From Adiantum capillus-veneris (lineage: Eukaryota > Streptophyta > Polypodiopsida > Polypodiales > Pteridaceae), in assembly GCA_014529385.2 (NCBI GenBank), contig CM043968.1, positions 25,533,513 through 25,597,512 on the forward strand: 64,000 bases of DNA, written 5' to 3'. The notes under the pieces were generated by a model. It was not told where the DNA came from. It searched no databases and worked only from the letters and a program-made list of their open reading frames with translations. The translations under genes were made by a program, and so were the position numbers. Positions 43,434 to 53,616 of this stretch are shown here, one piece after another; within the stretch, counting starts at the first letter, position 1; every line of letters starts with the position of its first letter.

Positions 43434-44240
43434 GTGTGAGTATGTTCTGCTTTCTTTTAGGGTTTAGGCCCCTCGGCCACTGATCTGCAAGTTGGTAGGG
43501 TTAGGATGTTAAAGTGCTAACCCCTTTTCTATAAGCCCCTTGATCGCGCTTTGAAAGTTATCTAAGACTTCTTCTGCTTCGCCTATTAGGGTTTAGGTCC
43601 CTCGGCCAAGATCTGCAAGTTGGCCAGGGTTAGGATCAAGGAGTCCTAACCCCCTTCGTCTTCAGTGGTTGACATGGTGACAATCCATCCCTTGTTCCAC
43701 AACCTAGTGGCCATACAGAGCCCAAGTCCTCGTGAGTGAGCATTGACTGATGAATAGAGCCTGTTCTTTTGCTTAGTCGAGTTGGCCTTGCAATCAATAA
43801 TTAGCGGCCATCCATTTCGAGTATCGATGAGTATTGACACATGGATAGAGCCTGCTCTTTTGCTTATTCGAGTTGGCCTTGCAATCAATAATTAGCGGCC
43901 AGCCATTTCGGCCACGAAATGGAATGATGCAAAGGCTAGACAATCAATGATCCGATGACCTATCTCACCCATATTATTCTAATAGGCAATGCTCATGGAT
44001 AGAGCCTGCTCTTTTGCTTATTCGAGTTGGCCTTGCAATCAATAATTAGCGGCCAGCCATTTCGGCCACGAAATGGAATGATGCAAAGGCTAGACAATCA
44101 ATTATCTAATGACCTATCTCACCCATATTATTCTAATAGGCAAGGACTCTGGACCTTCATCACTTTGCACAGGCTTATGTGGAGAACAAGCTAGCGACAC
44201 ACTTGGGGACAAGCGAGTCATATGTGCCAAGTAGAGAAGG
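43434..44240. repeat. Unassigned region with 154-bp tandem repeats
   Basis: Units begin ATGGATAGAGCC at 43841 and 43995 (period 154); a shorter diverged unit begins at 43750. Each contains GAGTTGGCCTTGCAATCAAT. A second, looser repeat (GGGTTTAGG..CCTCGGCCA, then ATCTGCAAGTTGG) occurs at 43454-43512 and 43587-43640. No gene is seen. The block ends in GAAGG, the left TSD of element D. Confidence 0.85.
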
Positions 44241-44784
44241 TGTAACAGACTTGGACACTCCAAGTCAAGAATCTACCGCGACAGCACCAAATAACCACTT
44301 CAAAACAATTCATAGTTCACAATTGATTTACATTGGCCCAGCGGAGTTCCGTGCCTAGAGATATTGGCCCCAAAGATTGGCGTCCGTTTCGGTATTTCTT
44401 TTTATATTAATCTGAGTTCAAAGTACAAGAGTGGTTGGGTCTCTCTCTCAAACTCTACGTCCAAATGCTCTGAGAAGTGAGGCCCTGCCCACTATTTTAA
44501 AGATACAAGGGATACCCAAAAGTAGAGCCCCAAAAGCTTAAAATCAAAAGCTCTCTCTCTCTTTCAAATTGCGTAGAAAAAGCAATATCAAAAACTGCCG
44601 TAAAAAGCCAGCGCAAAATCCACCGTACTTTTTGGCCGTCCGTATTGCTGCCACGTGGCATTTCTGCCACCAAAAATTAGGGTTTCCAGCAAAAATTAGG
44701 GTTTCTTGCAGAAATTAGGGTTTCTGCAATTAGGGTTTCTCTGGCAGAGTTTAGGGTTTTCAGCCACGTCATCACTTTGTGACA
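44241..44784 (-). repeat. Element D 3' LTR
   Basis: TGTAACAGAC to TTTGTGACA on the plus strand. Five TTAGGGTTT motifs lie at 44678-44759. The hairpin GACTTGGA/TCCAAGTC is at the outer end and the cross-family block at 44341-44409. The purine tract on the minus strand adjoins at 44785. Confidence 0.95.
44678..44759 (-). promoter_or_regulatory. Telo-box cluster in family-2 LTR (U3)
   Basis: Five copies of TTAGGGTTT (AAACCCTAA on the element strand) at 44678, 44697, 44715, 44730 and 44751. AAACCCTAA is the plant telo-box, known to be bound by TRB/Myb-type proteins. The cluster sits at the beginning of the LTR in element orientation, where promoters lie. C's LTRs hold four (14881-14946) and two. 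Confidence 0.65.
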
Positions 44785-45224
44785 TACCCCCCTCTTGAAA
44801 GCATTGTAATCGCCCTCGATTACGCCTGCAAAACAGACAGAGGCCATAAACCGTTTTAACAGACACTGACCTTTAGCACCTATGTACTAGGAACACACAT
44901 CTAGCACATGTACCAATCGACAATCACATCACACGACATCACAGGACATCACATGACATTCAACATTCATTCGGATCTTAGACCATGATTTATCGGCAAT
45001 GTAGCTAGCAATCGCATCTAGATCCAGTCGGGACCTCATCGATGTCCGATTGACTAACCCCTATTGCAACCATGTCTATTCGAGATCAAGTAGACCAAAA
45101 TGCTGCAGTCATTTCGTCTATCAGTTCCTGCACTTAAAAACAAGTCAAGAACAAATCAGTTTCATATTCAGAAATTCCATTTCATAAATTCATACAGCAG
45201 AATACCGTCAGCTCTCAGTATCCC
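44785..45224 (-). other. Element D 3' untranslated region, distal part
   Basis: Matches 14977-15413 of element C. It ends at ATCCC (45220-45224), the left TSD of element H, and resumes at 50109. Confidence 0.88.
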
Positions 45225-46653
45225 TGTAAGGTGCAGCGGATGAATGTTGTATTTTCTCAAGATTAGTGATCTTTATTGCTCAAGGTTCCTTTTAGTTCTT
45301 AGGGAAAGAGAGAGCTTTCCGTCTTATGGAGAGTGCTATGATCACGAACAAAGTGAGTGGATATTGTGTGTGCAAGTGAATGAGACTGAGAGAAGGAGAG
45401 AGAAGAGATACGACACCGAGAGGTTGTAAAACCCTCCTCCGAAGGCCCCACTCTCGTCGGCGAGAGTGGTCTACTTTGATTGCACAACGACGTACAATGC
45501 GAATGCAATGGACAGATGCAATGTTGGACTATGCCGATGACGACGACGGTTATGACGACGGCTAAGGCTGAATTCTGGGATCTTCTAGATGCTGAATTTC
45601 CTGGACTGTTTCGGGGCTGAATTGGTCTACTTCTATCTGTTGTCCAAAAGGGGAAAACTGTTGATGGTTCTGAGTGGTCTTGGGGTTGCTTTACACGGCT
45701 GAAATTCCCTGTTTTCACGAGGAACTTAGGGCTGAGTAAAACGCTGGATCAACCTGGTTCAAGGCTGCGTTTTTAGGGCCTGTTTTCACAAGCTAAAAAC
45801 GCTGAGGAATCTACGCCAATGCTGCGTTTTTATGGCTGTTATACCTGCTGAAAACGCTGAATGGCTGTGGTGCCAAGCTGTGGAAAAAACGCTGTGACTA
45901 CTGATCTTCTATTGCTGACAAATGCCAGGCACTTGATGCAAAAACGCTGCAGTAGGCTGATGCTGAAATCGCTGCAGATCTGCAAGCAGCAAGCGTTAGT
46001 AGTTTCTTGAGGGTGCTGCTGCCAGTGAAGGTAAAACGCTGGGCTTCAAAGGTCTAAGGGATGGCGATGGTTATCCTGGAAACACCAAGGGAAAGGATCA
46101 CGGTGGCGATGAGGAAAACGCTGAGGGAACGGGGGTGGCCTCGCCAAGGGGATGGAGAGGGTCTTGTTGAGAGAGGGTGGGACACCTGTTGCTTAGGGAA
46201 GCCTGTTGTGTCTTTGCTCATCTGCCAATTTGTGCTGACTTGGGTTTGCTTATATATTAACTTAGCAAAATTGCCCTACCTACTTTTGTTGGAAAGTCAC
46301 TTAAAAATAATAAGTGAAAATAACCAATAAATAGGAAAATAGGCTAAATGCACTGGAAAATTCCCCTAACTGATGCTAATGGATTCTAATGGGAATTCCG
46401 ATGATCATGCTGTGTGCAACCGGAGGATATGCATCTATGGTAAGTGACTGGGCATGCACGGTCTACGAATAGACTTACAAAAGTGCCAGATCACTGCTAA
46501 TCTAGACTGACTGAACCCTGCTAAGTGACTGGGCATGCACGGTCTACGAATAGACTTACAAAAGTGCCAGATCACTGCTAATCTAGACTGACTGAACCCT
46601 GTTGTGGTGTAGCTTGTCCACGGACACATAGGGTTGGGATGTGTCATGTGACA
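45225..46653 (-). repeat. Element H 3' LTR
   Basis: TGTAAGGT to CATGTGACA on the plus strand. Seven direct AAACGCTG motifs, two inverted CTGCGTTTT and one variant lie at about 45738-46120. An 81-bp unit starting TAAGTGACTGGGCATGC is doubled at 46441-46602; the right LTR has one copy. Confidence 0.93.
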
Positions 46654-48350
46654 TCCCCTCCTTTTCAAAGTGAGATATTGGTACCGAACTGTATGGCGTC
46701 AAGGGAGATGCCAACAGCATCCGGAAGGGACTCTTTGCCGGCCCACTCTGATGTGTGGGTCGTGCGGTACTTGAACTTCATAAAGGTCTGCAACGCTTGC
46801 TTCTTTGGGCCGCGCCGAAAGCGACACAAAGTCTTCTGAATCTCAGTTCTTGCTTCAACTTCGTCTAGAGTCCTGCTTCTTTCGTCTTCAAGAATCTCCA
46901 TGGCTGAAAATTCCTGAAACCATCTCCAACACAAAACCATGAACATACCCATTCCATGTAAAGTGAAGGAAAAAAATCTTTTCTTCTCTAAAGACTGTGT
47001 ATGCAATGTAGATGAACATAGAGACGGAGTGACAACCCGTTCATCAAACACTTGCAAACAATGCGTTCGAATCTTTTCTGTTTGATCCAAAACAATCAAC
47101 TGTGGCAAATCACAATGGAAATGCCCATGCTTGGTGCTCAGACTATCATGTGCTCTTTCGGAAACTGTGTCATGCCAAGGAAGAGACATGGAATGCGACT
47201 TCTTGACATACAAACTTCATGAACAATCCGCATACATTCGTGCTCATCCATGAGAGAAACGTACTCAACATTCAATATATCATGCCTAGGAAAAGGGATC
47301 ACATAACGATGCTGACTAAAATACAGAAAACCGTCACGAATGAAACACTCGAACAATGTGTGCGTATCAATCCTGCGAACACATAATACTTCCTGTGATG
47401 GTTCTTTGGACCAAGGCTCGAGAGCCAAGATCGATTCGTCATGAATGATCGAATCGTCCTGTGGGGGTTCTTTGGACCTCGACTCGAAAGCCAAGATCGC
47501 TTTTTCGTGATTGATCTAATCTACAACGAGGTTAGCTTCGCTAGAAAAAGCATCAACTAACACATCATCCTTGTGAACAATCACATCATCTTCATGCAAC
47601 TCATCATGCTTGTGAGAAATCACATCTTGATCATGCAAATCATCATGCTTGTGAGAAATCACATCTTGATCATGCAAATCACCATGCTTATCATTGTCAT
47701 CCAAATCATTATGCAAATCATTGGCATCCAAATCATCATGCTTATCATTGTGCTTCAAATCATCATGCAAGTCATTGTCAATCAAATCATCATCATGCTT
47801 CGCACAATCATGCAAATCCTGTGTGTCATGCTTTGGAGAAGAAGAGACTGAGAGAGTCTCCTTTCCCCAAATCTCTTGCATCTGTGCAAGAACTTGAGAA
47901 TAGAGTCACCAGAACTCTTTGTTTTGTCGGTCGCTCTGTTCTTGTATTGCTTTTCTTTCTGCTTTGTCTTCTGCGTGTCTGCGATCCATTTCTGATGTTC
48001 TTTCTGCGTGTCTGCGTTCCATTTCTGCTTTTCTTTCCTTGCATTCACGATCAAATTCTGCCATTCTTTCTGCATCTCTTGCTTCGCGTTCTAACTTCCT
48101 TTCCAGAAACAACTGCTTCAACTCCTCCATAGAAGTTGGTGCAATCTTTGTCGTAGATGGGGAAGGGTCGGAAAAACCTCCTGGTGGGGAAAATTCTTCT
48201 TCGCCTCTCTCATGCTCATCACTTCCAAGCGAAGTATCCAATCCGCTTCGAGTGATGATCATTCTGCAATCGTGGGTTCTTGTGGGTTCTTGGGTTCTTA
48301 AGTTCACGAGGAACTTGGGTTCTTGCGGGTTTTGAGGTTCTTGAGGTCCT
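46654..48350 (-). pseudogene. Element H gag-like / chromodomain-like ORF (novel)
   Basis: One frame runs from about 48307 to about 47215 with two stops (TGA after KEFW near 47905, TAG after LVVD near 47517), then a single frameshift to 47213-46665. N-terminus MIITRSGLDTSL, acidic linker, a long coiled coil rich in Arg/Glu with AERxxEMDRRHAE heptads, the Asp/His repeat (one more 13-residue unit, HDQDVISHKHDDL, than element I), the unrecognised domain (SQHRYVIPFPRHDI, HFHCDLPQLI), a hydrophobic stretch (MGMFMVLCWRWF), and the chromodomain-like tail (MEILEDERSRTLDEVEA ... FMKFKYRTTHTSEWAG). It is probably a self-contained Gag that uses another element's pol; that role is inference. Confidence 0.78.
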
Positions 48351-48762
48351 TGATTCGTGAGAATCTTGGGGTCTTGAGGTTCTTGAGTCTTGAGGGTCTT
48401 GGGTTCTTGAGGTTTTCTTTCGCTTGCAAATCGAGTTGGAGAAGGATCTTCTCTTCACCCGAGTTCTCCCCTTTTCTGCGGGCGCACCCCTTGGCGGCCT
48501 TGCACTCACACCAAGGTTGCTTTTTCCCACCTCACGTCGATTGGCCGGTCGCTAAGTGCACGGTCCGCTCTCAATGAGTGAAAAGAGACACAAGGGGAGG
48601 TTGGACAAGCCCTTCTTTCTTGGGATTCCTGTCACTCTTCAACAAAACACGATTAGGAATCGCCACGCCCAAGTAAACTTGGGTTCGTGCGATCGCAACA
48701 AGCAAAAAAAATTATTGTGGTTCTTGTGGTTCTTTCCTTGAGTAATGCAGAACACTTCCAAA

Positions 48763-48774
48763 GCTCTGATACCA
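48763..48774 (-). other. Element H primer-binding site
   Basis: TGGTATCAGAGC on the minus strand, one base from the LTR beginning at 48776. Confidence 0.95.
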
Positions 48775-48775
48775 A

Positions 48776-50108
48776 TGTAAGGTGCAACGGAATGAATGTT
48801 GTATTTTCTCAAGATTAGTGATCTTTATTGCTCAAGGTTCCTTTTAGTTCTTAGGGAAAGAGAGAGCTTTTCGTCTTATAGAGTGCTATGATCACGAACA
48901 AAGTGAGTGGATATTGTGCGTGCAAGTGAATGAGACTGAGAGAAGGAGAGAGAAGAGATACGACACCGAGAGGTTGTAAAACCCTCCTCCGAAGGCCCCA
49001 CTCTCGTCGGCGAGAGTGGTCCACTTTGATTGCTCGACGACGTACAATGCGAATGCAATGTTGGACTATGCCGATGACGACGACGGTTATGACGACGGCT
49101 AAGGCTGAATTCTGGGATCTTCTAGATGCTGAATTTCCTGGACTGTTTCGGGGCTGAATTGGTCTACTTCTATCTGCTGTCCAAAAGGGGAAAACTGTTG
49201 ATGGTTCTGAGTGATCTTGGGGTTGCTTTACACGGCTGAAATTCCCTGTTTTGACGAGGAACTTAGGGTTGAGTAAAACCCTGGATCAACCTGGTTCAAG
49301 GCTGCGTTTTTAGGGCCTGTTTTCACAAGCTAAAAACGCTGAGGAATCTACGCCAATGCTGCGTTTTTATGGCTGTTATACCTGCTGAAAACGCTGAATG
49401 GCTGTGGTGCCAAGCTGTGGAAAAAACGCTGTGGCTACTGATCTTCTATTGCTGACAAATGCCAGGCACTTGATGCAAAAACGCTGCAGTAGGCTGATGC
49501 TGAAATCGCTGCAGATCTGCAAGCAGCTAGCGTTAGTAGTTTCTTGAGGGTGCTGCTGCCAGTGAAGGTAAAACGCTGGGCTTCAAAGGTCTAAGGGATG
49601 GCGATGGTTATCCTGGAAACACCAAGGGAAAGGATCACGGTGGCGATGAGGAAAACGCTGAGGGAACGGGGGTGGCCTCGCCAAGGGGATGGAGAGGGTC
49701 TTGCTGAGAGAGGGTGGGACACGTGTTGCTTGGGGAAGCCTGCTGTGTCTTTGCTCATCTGCCAATTTGTGCTGACTTGGGTTTGCTTATATATTAACTT
49801 AGCAAAATTGCCCTACCTACTTTTGTTGGAAAGTCACTTAAAAATAATAAGTGAAAATAACCAATAAATAGGAAAATAGGCTAAATGCACTGGAAAATTC
49901 CCCTAACTGATGCTAATGGATTCTAATGGGAATTCCGATGATCATGTTGTGTGCAACCGGAGGATATGCATCTATGCTAAGTGACTGGGCATGCACGGTC
50001 TACGAATAGACTCACAAAAGTACCAGATCACTGCTAATCTAGACTAACTGAACCCTGTTGTGGTGTAGCTTTCCACGGACACATAGGGTTGGGATGTGTC
50101 ACGTGACA
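48776..50108 (-). repeat. Element H 5' LTR
   Basis: Starts TGTAAGGTGCAACGG and ends CACGTGACA. It is near-identical to 45225-46653 apart from the 81-bp duplication and small changes, so the insertion is young. Confidence 0.94.
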
Positions 50109-50113
50109 ATCCC

Positions 50114-50755
50114 TGAAGCTCAAAGAGACATCAGTGACTCTAGTATCAAAATCGAGGCATCTGGTGACAAAGGAGCGGAGTAACTCCCCTCTTGTGCATC
50201 CCACTGCACCAAATCTCCGGCCAAGCTGAATTCTGGGTTCCATTGGAATAGACTATGCTAAACCAAAAGCTTCGAGGTAAAGTTTCACAACCTGAGGAGT
50301 ATCTGCTAGGTCCTCCTCCTCCATCCACTTCGCATCCAAAGCAGGATAGTTCTTGAACTTAACCAAGAACCGCCTTCGGACTTTACCTTTATTCTTCGTA
50401 TCCTTATGTGCCAAAATCTGTTCAGGAACAAGGATCTCCTCGTTTTCTTCCACTTCGGGTTGCTCATCAGGCTCCCCATCATCAGGCACATCTCCTTTAA
50501 AAGGTTTCAACACATGGAATGCATTGTGAATCCTCCAAGTGTCGGGCATTTCAGTCGGAAGGAGACATCATTGATCTTTTCAGAGATCTGGAAATGTCCG
50601 TAGTATCGCATACTAAGCTTTGGAAAAAGCCACTCCTTTCCCTTCTTCTTTCTCAGGCATGCCTTCTCAAAACGTAAGAGCAACCAATCATCCTCCTTCA
50701 ATTTCAAGTCGCGACGATGGCAATCTGCAGCCTTTTTCTGTCGTTCTTGAGATTT
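50114..50755 (-). pseudogene. Element D chromodomain and integrase C-terminus
   Basis: A short proximal 3' untranslated stretch (to about 50252) precedes the stop. The minus strand then gives a basic segment (LKEDDWLLLRFEKACLRKKK), FPKLSMRYYGHFQISEKIND, and after a frameshift near 50545 RIHNAFHVLKPFKGDVPDD and a complete chromodomain (EILVPEQILAHKDTK ... FLVKFKNYPALDAKWMEEED). The Trp of AKW, part of the methyl-lysine cage in chromodomains, is present. Confidence 0.88.
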
Positions 50756-51529
50756 CTACAAAGCCTCGCGGATCTTGTCAAAAGCCATGTCTAAGTCGCG
50801 CGTATACTCATCCGCTTCAAAAATCTTATCTTTCGTGCTTAGGAAGGGTGGAACCTCCGCAGCACCTTCAACAATCTCAAATGGCGCCTTCCCCGTCGAA
50901 GAGTGGATCGTGTTATTGTAGGCAAATTCCACCAAAGGTAGATACTTTTCCCATTGAGTCTTCTGATCCGAGATATAAGACTTCAATAAATCTAAAACCA
51001 TTGAATTGGCAATCTCAGATTGCCCGTCAGCTTGCGGGTGGAACGATGACGAGAACTGCAACCGCGTGCCAATGTTCTCCCAAATTGCCTTCCAAAACAA
51101 ACTCGTAAATCTGGGGTCCCTGTCGGAGACAATCGTCTCAGGCATGCCATGTAATCTGAAGATCTGGGCCACAAACAATCTCGCTAAGTGATCCGGCTTG
51201 ACTGTTTTCTTCACTGGAATGAAATGAGCCTGCTTGCTAAATCTGTCAATAACAATCCAGATACCATCGTGACCACTCTATGTTCTCGGGAGATCAAAAA
51301 CGAAATCCATTACAATACTTTCCCAGGGACGGGTGGGTATGGGCAAAGGCTGTAACAATCCCTGTGCTTTATGCCTGTCAAACTTGATCTTCTGGCATAC
51401 CGAGCAACTGCGCAAAAGCTCTTCCACATCCTTCTTGAGTCTCGGCCAAAAGAAGTATCTCTCTACCCCTTTCATGGTGGTAGCGATGCCGCGGTGACCC
51501 GTAAAAGGTGGACAGTGGCATTCAGTCAT
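50756..51529 (-). pseudogene. Element D integrase core
   Basis: Zinc finger CPPFTGHRGI ... CSVCQKIKFD, then IVMDFVFDLPRT with a stop (TAG near 51277), then VKPDHLARLFVAQIFRLHG, VSDRDPRFTSLFWKA and GQSEIANSMV as the D-D-E residues. Apart from the stop and a second one near 50757 the domain is complete, including the segment that C has lost. Confidence 0.9.
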
Positions 51530-52932
51530 AACCTTTTCCCTTCAAAGGGTGTATAACGCACAACATGGTTTTTTGCATCAAGTAGCCATCCCGAATGGAA
51601 TATCCCGCTACTGTCTCCCCATCCCGTATCCGTGTGAAAACGTCTACAAAATCTGTATATGTGGCATACTGGTCGACCATATCCTCGAAGCTCCTATGAT
51701 GTATCAATAGCCAGAACCAACGGCTTCGAGACAAAGCATCTGCCACCACATTCTTCTATCCCTGAACATGAACAATCTGGAAGTGAAACTGTGACAAGAT
51801 GTTTGCCCACCGCATCTGCTTTTCCGATAGCTGCTTCTGTGACAAGAGGTAGCGCAAACTCTCATGGTCTGTAATGATAGTAAAATCCGCTCCGAGTAGG
51901 TAATGCCGCCACTGAGTAAGAGCATGGATAACCGCCAAAAGCTCTTTCCCATAAATCTGTGCTGTCATTTCCGGCCTTGAGAACAATCGGCTCTTGTAAG
52001 CAATGACATGGCCTTCTTGCATTAAGACCGCACCCAGATTACGACCACAAGCATCACAATATACTTCAAAAGACTTCTGCAAGTCTGGCAGAGTCAAAAC
52101 TCGTCCCGTAGTCAATTTCTCTTTCAATGTCTGAAAGGCATTCACCTCTGTGGGTCCCCACGAGAAAGGGACTCCTTTCTATGTCAAGATATGCAAAGGT
52201 GAAGCAACCTCTGCAAACTTTCGAATGAACCGCCTGTAGTACGAACACAGTCCCAAGAAGCTTCTAACTTCATGGACATTCTTCATATCGGGCCAATCAC
52301 GGATAGTCTCTATCTTGGCCGGATCCATTTGCACTTCTGCTTGCGGACACAATGTGTCCAAAAAAGTGTATCTCTAGTAGAAAAAATTCTTTTTTTTTTG
52401 CATTAATCACTAACTTGTGATCTCGTAATGCCTGAAAGACCTGAAGCAGATGATCTCTATGTTCTGCCTCATTCTTGGAGAAAACAATGATATCGTCAAA
52501 GAAAGTGCCAACAAATAGCTTGTACTCTCGAAAAATCCTGTCCATCATCCGGTTAAATGTTGCAGGAGCATTGGTTAAGCCAAATGGCATCACCAAAAAC
52601 TCAAATAACCCAAAACTCATTCGAAAAGCTGTCTTGTAGACGTCTCCCAGTGTAATTCTGATCTGATGATATCCACTCTTCAAATCAATCCTGCTAAAGC
52701 ACGAGGATCCCTGTAATCTGTCAAGTATATCATCGATCCTAGGAATTGGAAATCTGTTCTTGATGTTGATTTTGTTGACAGCTCTATAATCGATGCACAT
52801 TCTCCAAGATCCGTCTTTCTTCAAAACCAACAACACTGGAGAGCAATACGGTGAAGTACTAGGCTGGATAAGACCCTTTTCCAAGAGGTCTTTCACTTGG
52901 TTCATAATCTCTTCATTTTGTGCTCGGTTCAC
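51530..52932 (-). pseudogene. Element D RT and RNase H
   Basis: RT from [20 protein letters not shown] through [16 protein letters not shown] and FFDDIIVFSKNEAEHRD to FGHIVSASRSANG (52932-52297), one copy only. The thumb (VHEVRSFLGLCSYYRRFI) follows in another frame at 52361-52179. RNase H (52145-51756): VYCDACGRNLGAVL, YGKELLAVIHALTQW, ITDHESLRYLLSQKQ. The usual YEKE/YERE is YGKE here, so a conserved Glu is displaced by one residue. An A/T run near 52383-52400 marks a frameshift. Confidence 0.88.
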
Positions 52933-53616
52933 ACAGTAAGGTAGCCGGTTCAGTAGTGTGCTTCCAGGTATCAGATCAATGGAATGATCTTCAGGACGAA
53001 CAGGTGGTAACTCGCCTGGTAGGCCCTCTGAGAAGCAATCGGCGTGAGAGTGGAGAAAATCTTAGCGTTCTTTATCAAGTTTAAACATATTTGTCCTATC
53101 CTCATCACTCAATTCTTTCATAAAGATCGAGTAAACAAACAGATTGGATTTTATTAATTTAGAAATGGCCGAAGCCGATACAATAGGGACAGACTCGCCC
53201 TTCCGTTTAATGTCAAGTACAATGGTTCTGTCCTTCTCTGTAGTCAATGTCGCTTTCCTCGCCCGATAATCGACCACGGCGTTGTTCTTGTGGTACCAGG
53301 GAATTCCTGAGAGAAGATCACAATCTTCCAAAGGCATTATGTAAGTCCTCATGCCCCAAATACCACCTGACAATGCAACCAAAGTTTACCAATGACAGGT
53401 GTAATGGCTACGTCCCTGCCGCGTGCCGCTAGAACAGCCTCCGCAAGTGGTCCCATCCGGTCGGGAGTGATATCGAGCCGCGCTGCCAATTTCGGTGAAA
53501 TGAAGTCCCCAAACAATCTGGAACCAGTCCTGTTTTCATCTTGCCTTTTCTTCCACGTTCCTCAGCTGCTCTCGAACTCTCAGGCCTTTCGTCGTCCTTG
53601 TCATTCTGTTCTTTCT
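52933..53616 (-). pseudogene. Element D protease region
   Basis: The minus strand shows FISPKLAARLDITPDRMGPL (about 53450-53500), then the flap-distal IMPLEDCDLLSGIPWYHKNN and a conserved linker (KRKGESVPIVSASAISKLIK). The active-site Asp segment is deleted: a truncated GSRLFGD precedes FISPK. A stop follows LDKER near 53061. Confidence 0.75.

Larger units (their letters stand above)
45225..50108 (-). mobile_element. Element H: second copy of the I family, TSD ATCCC
   Basis: LTRs 45225-46653 and 48776-50108; ATCCC at 45220-45224 and 50109-50113. Element C shows the uninterrupted site (AGTATCCCTGAAGC). Primer site at 48763-48774; minus-strand purine tract next to 46653. The internal region of about 2.1 kb has the same unusual reading frame as element I and no pol. 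Confidence 0.94.
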
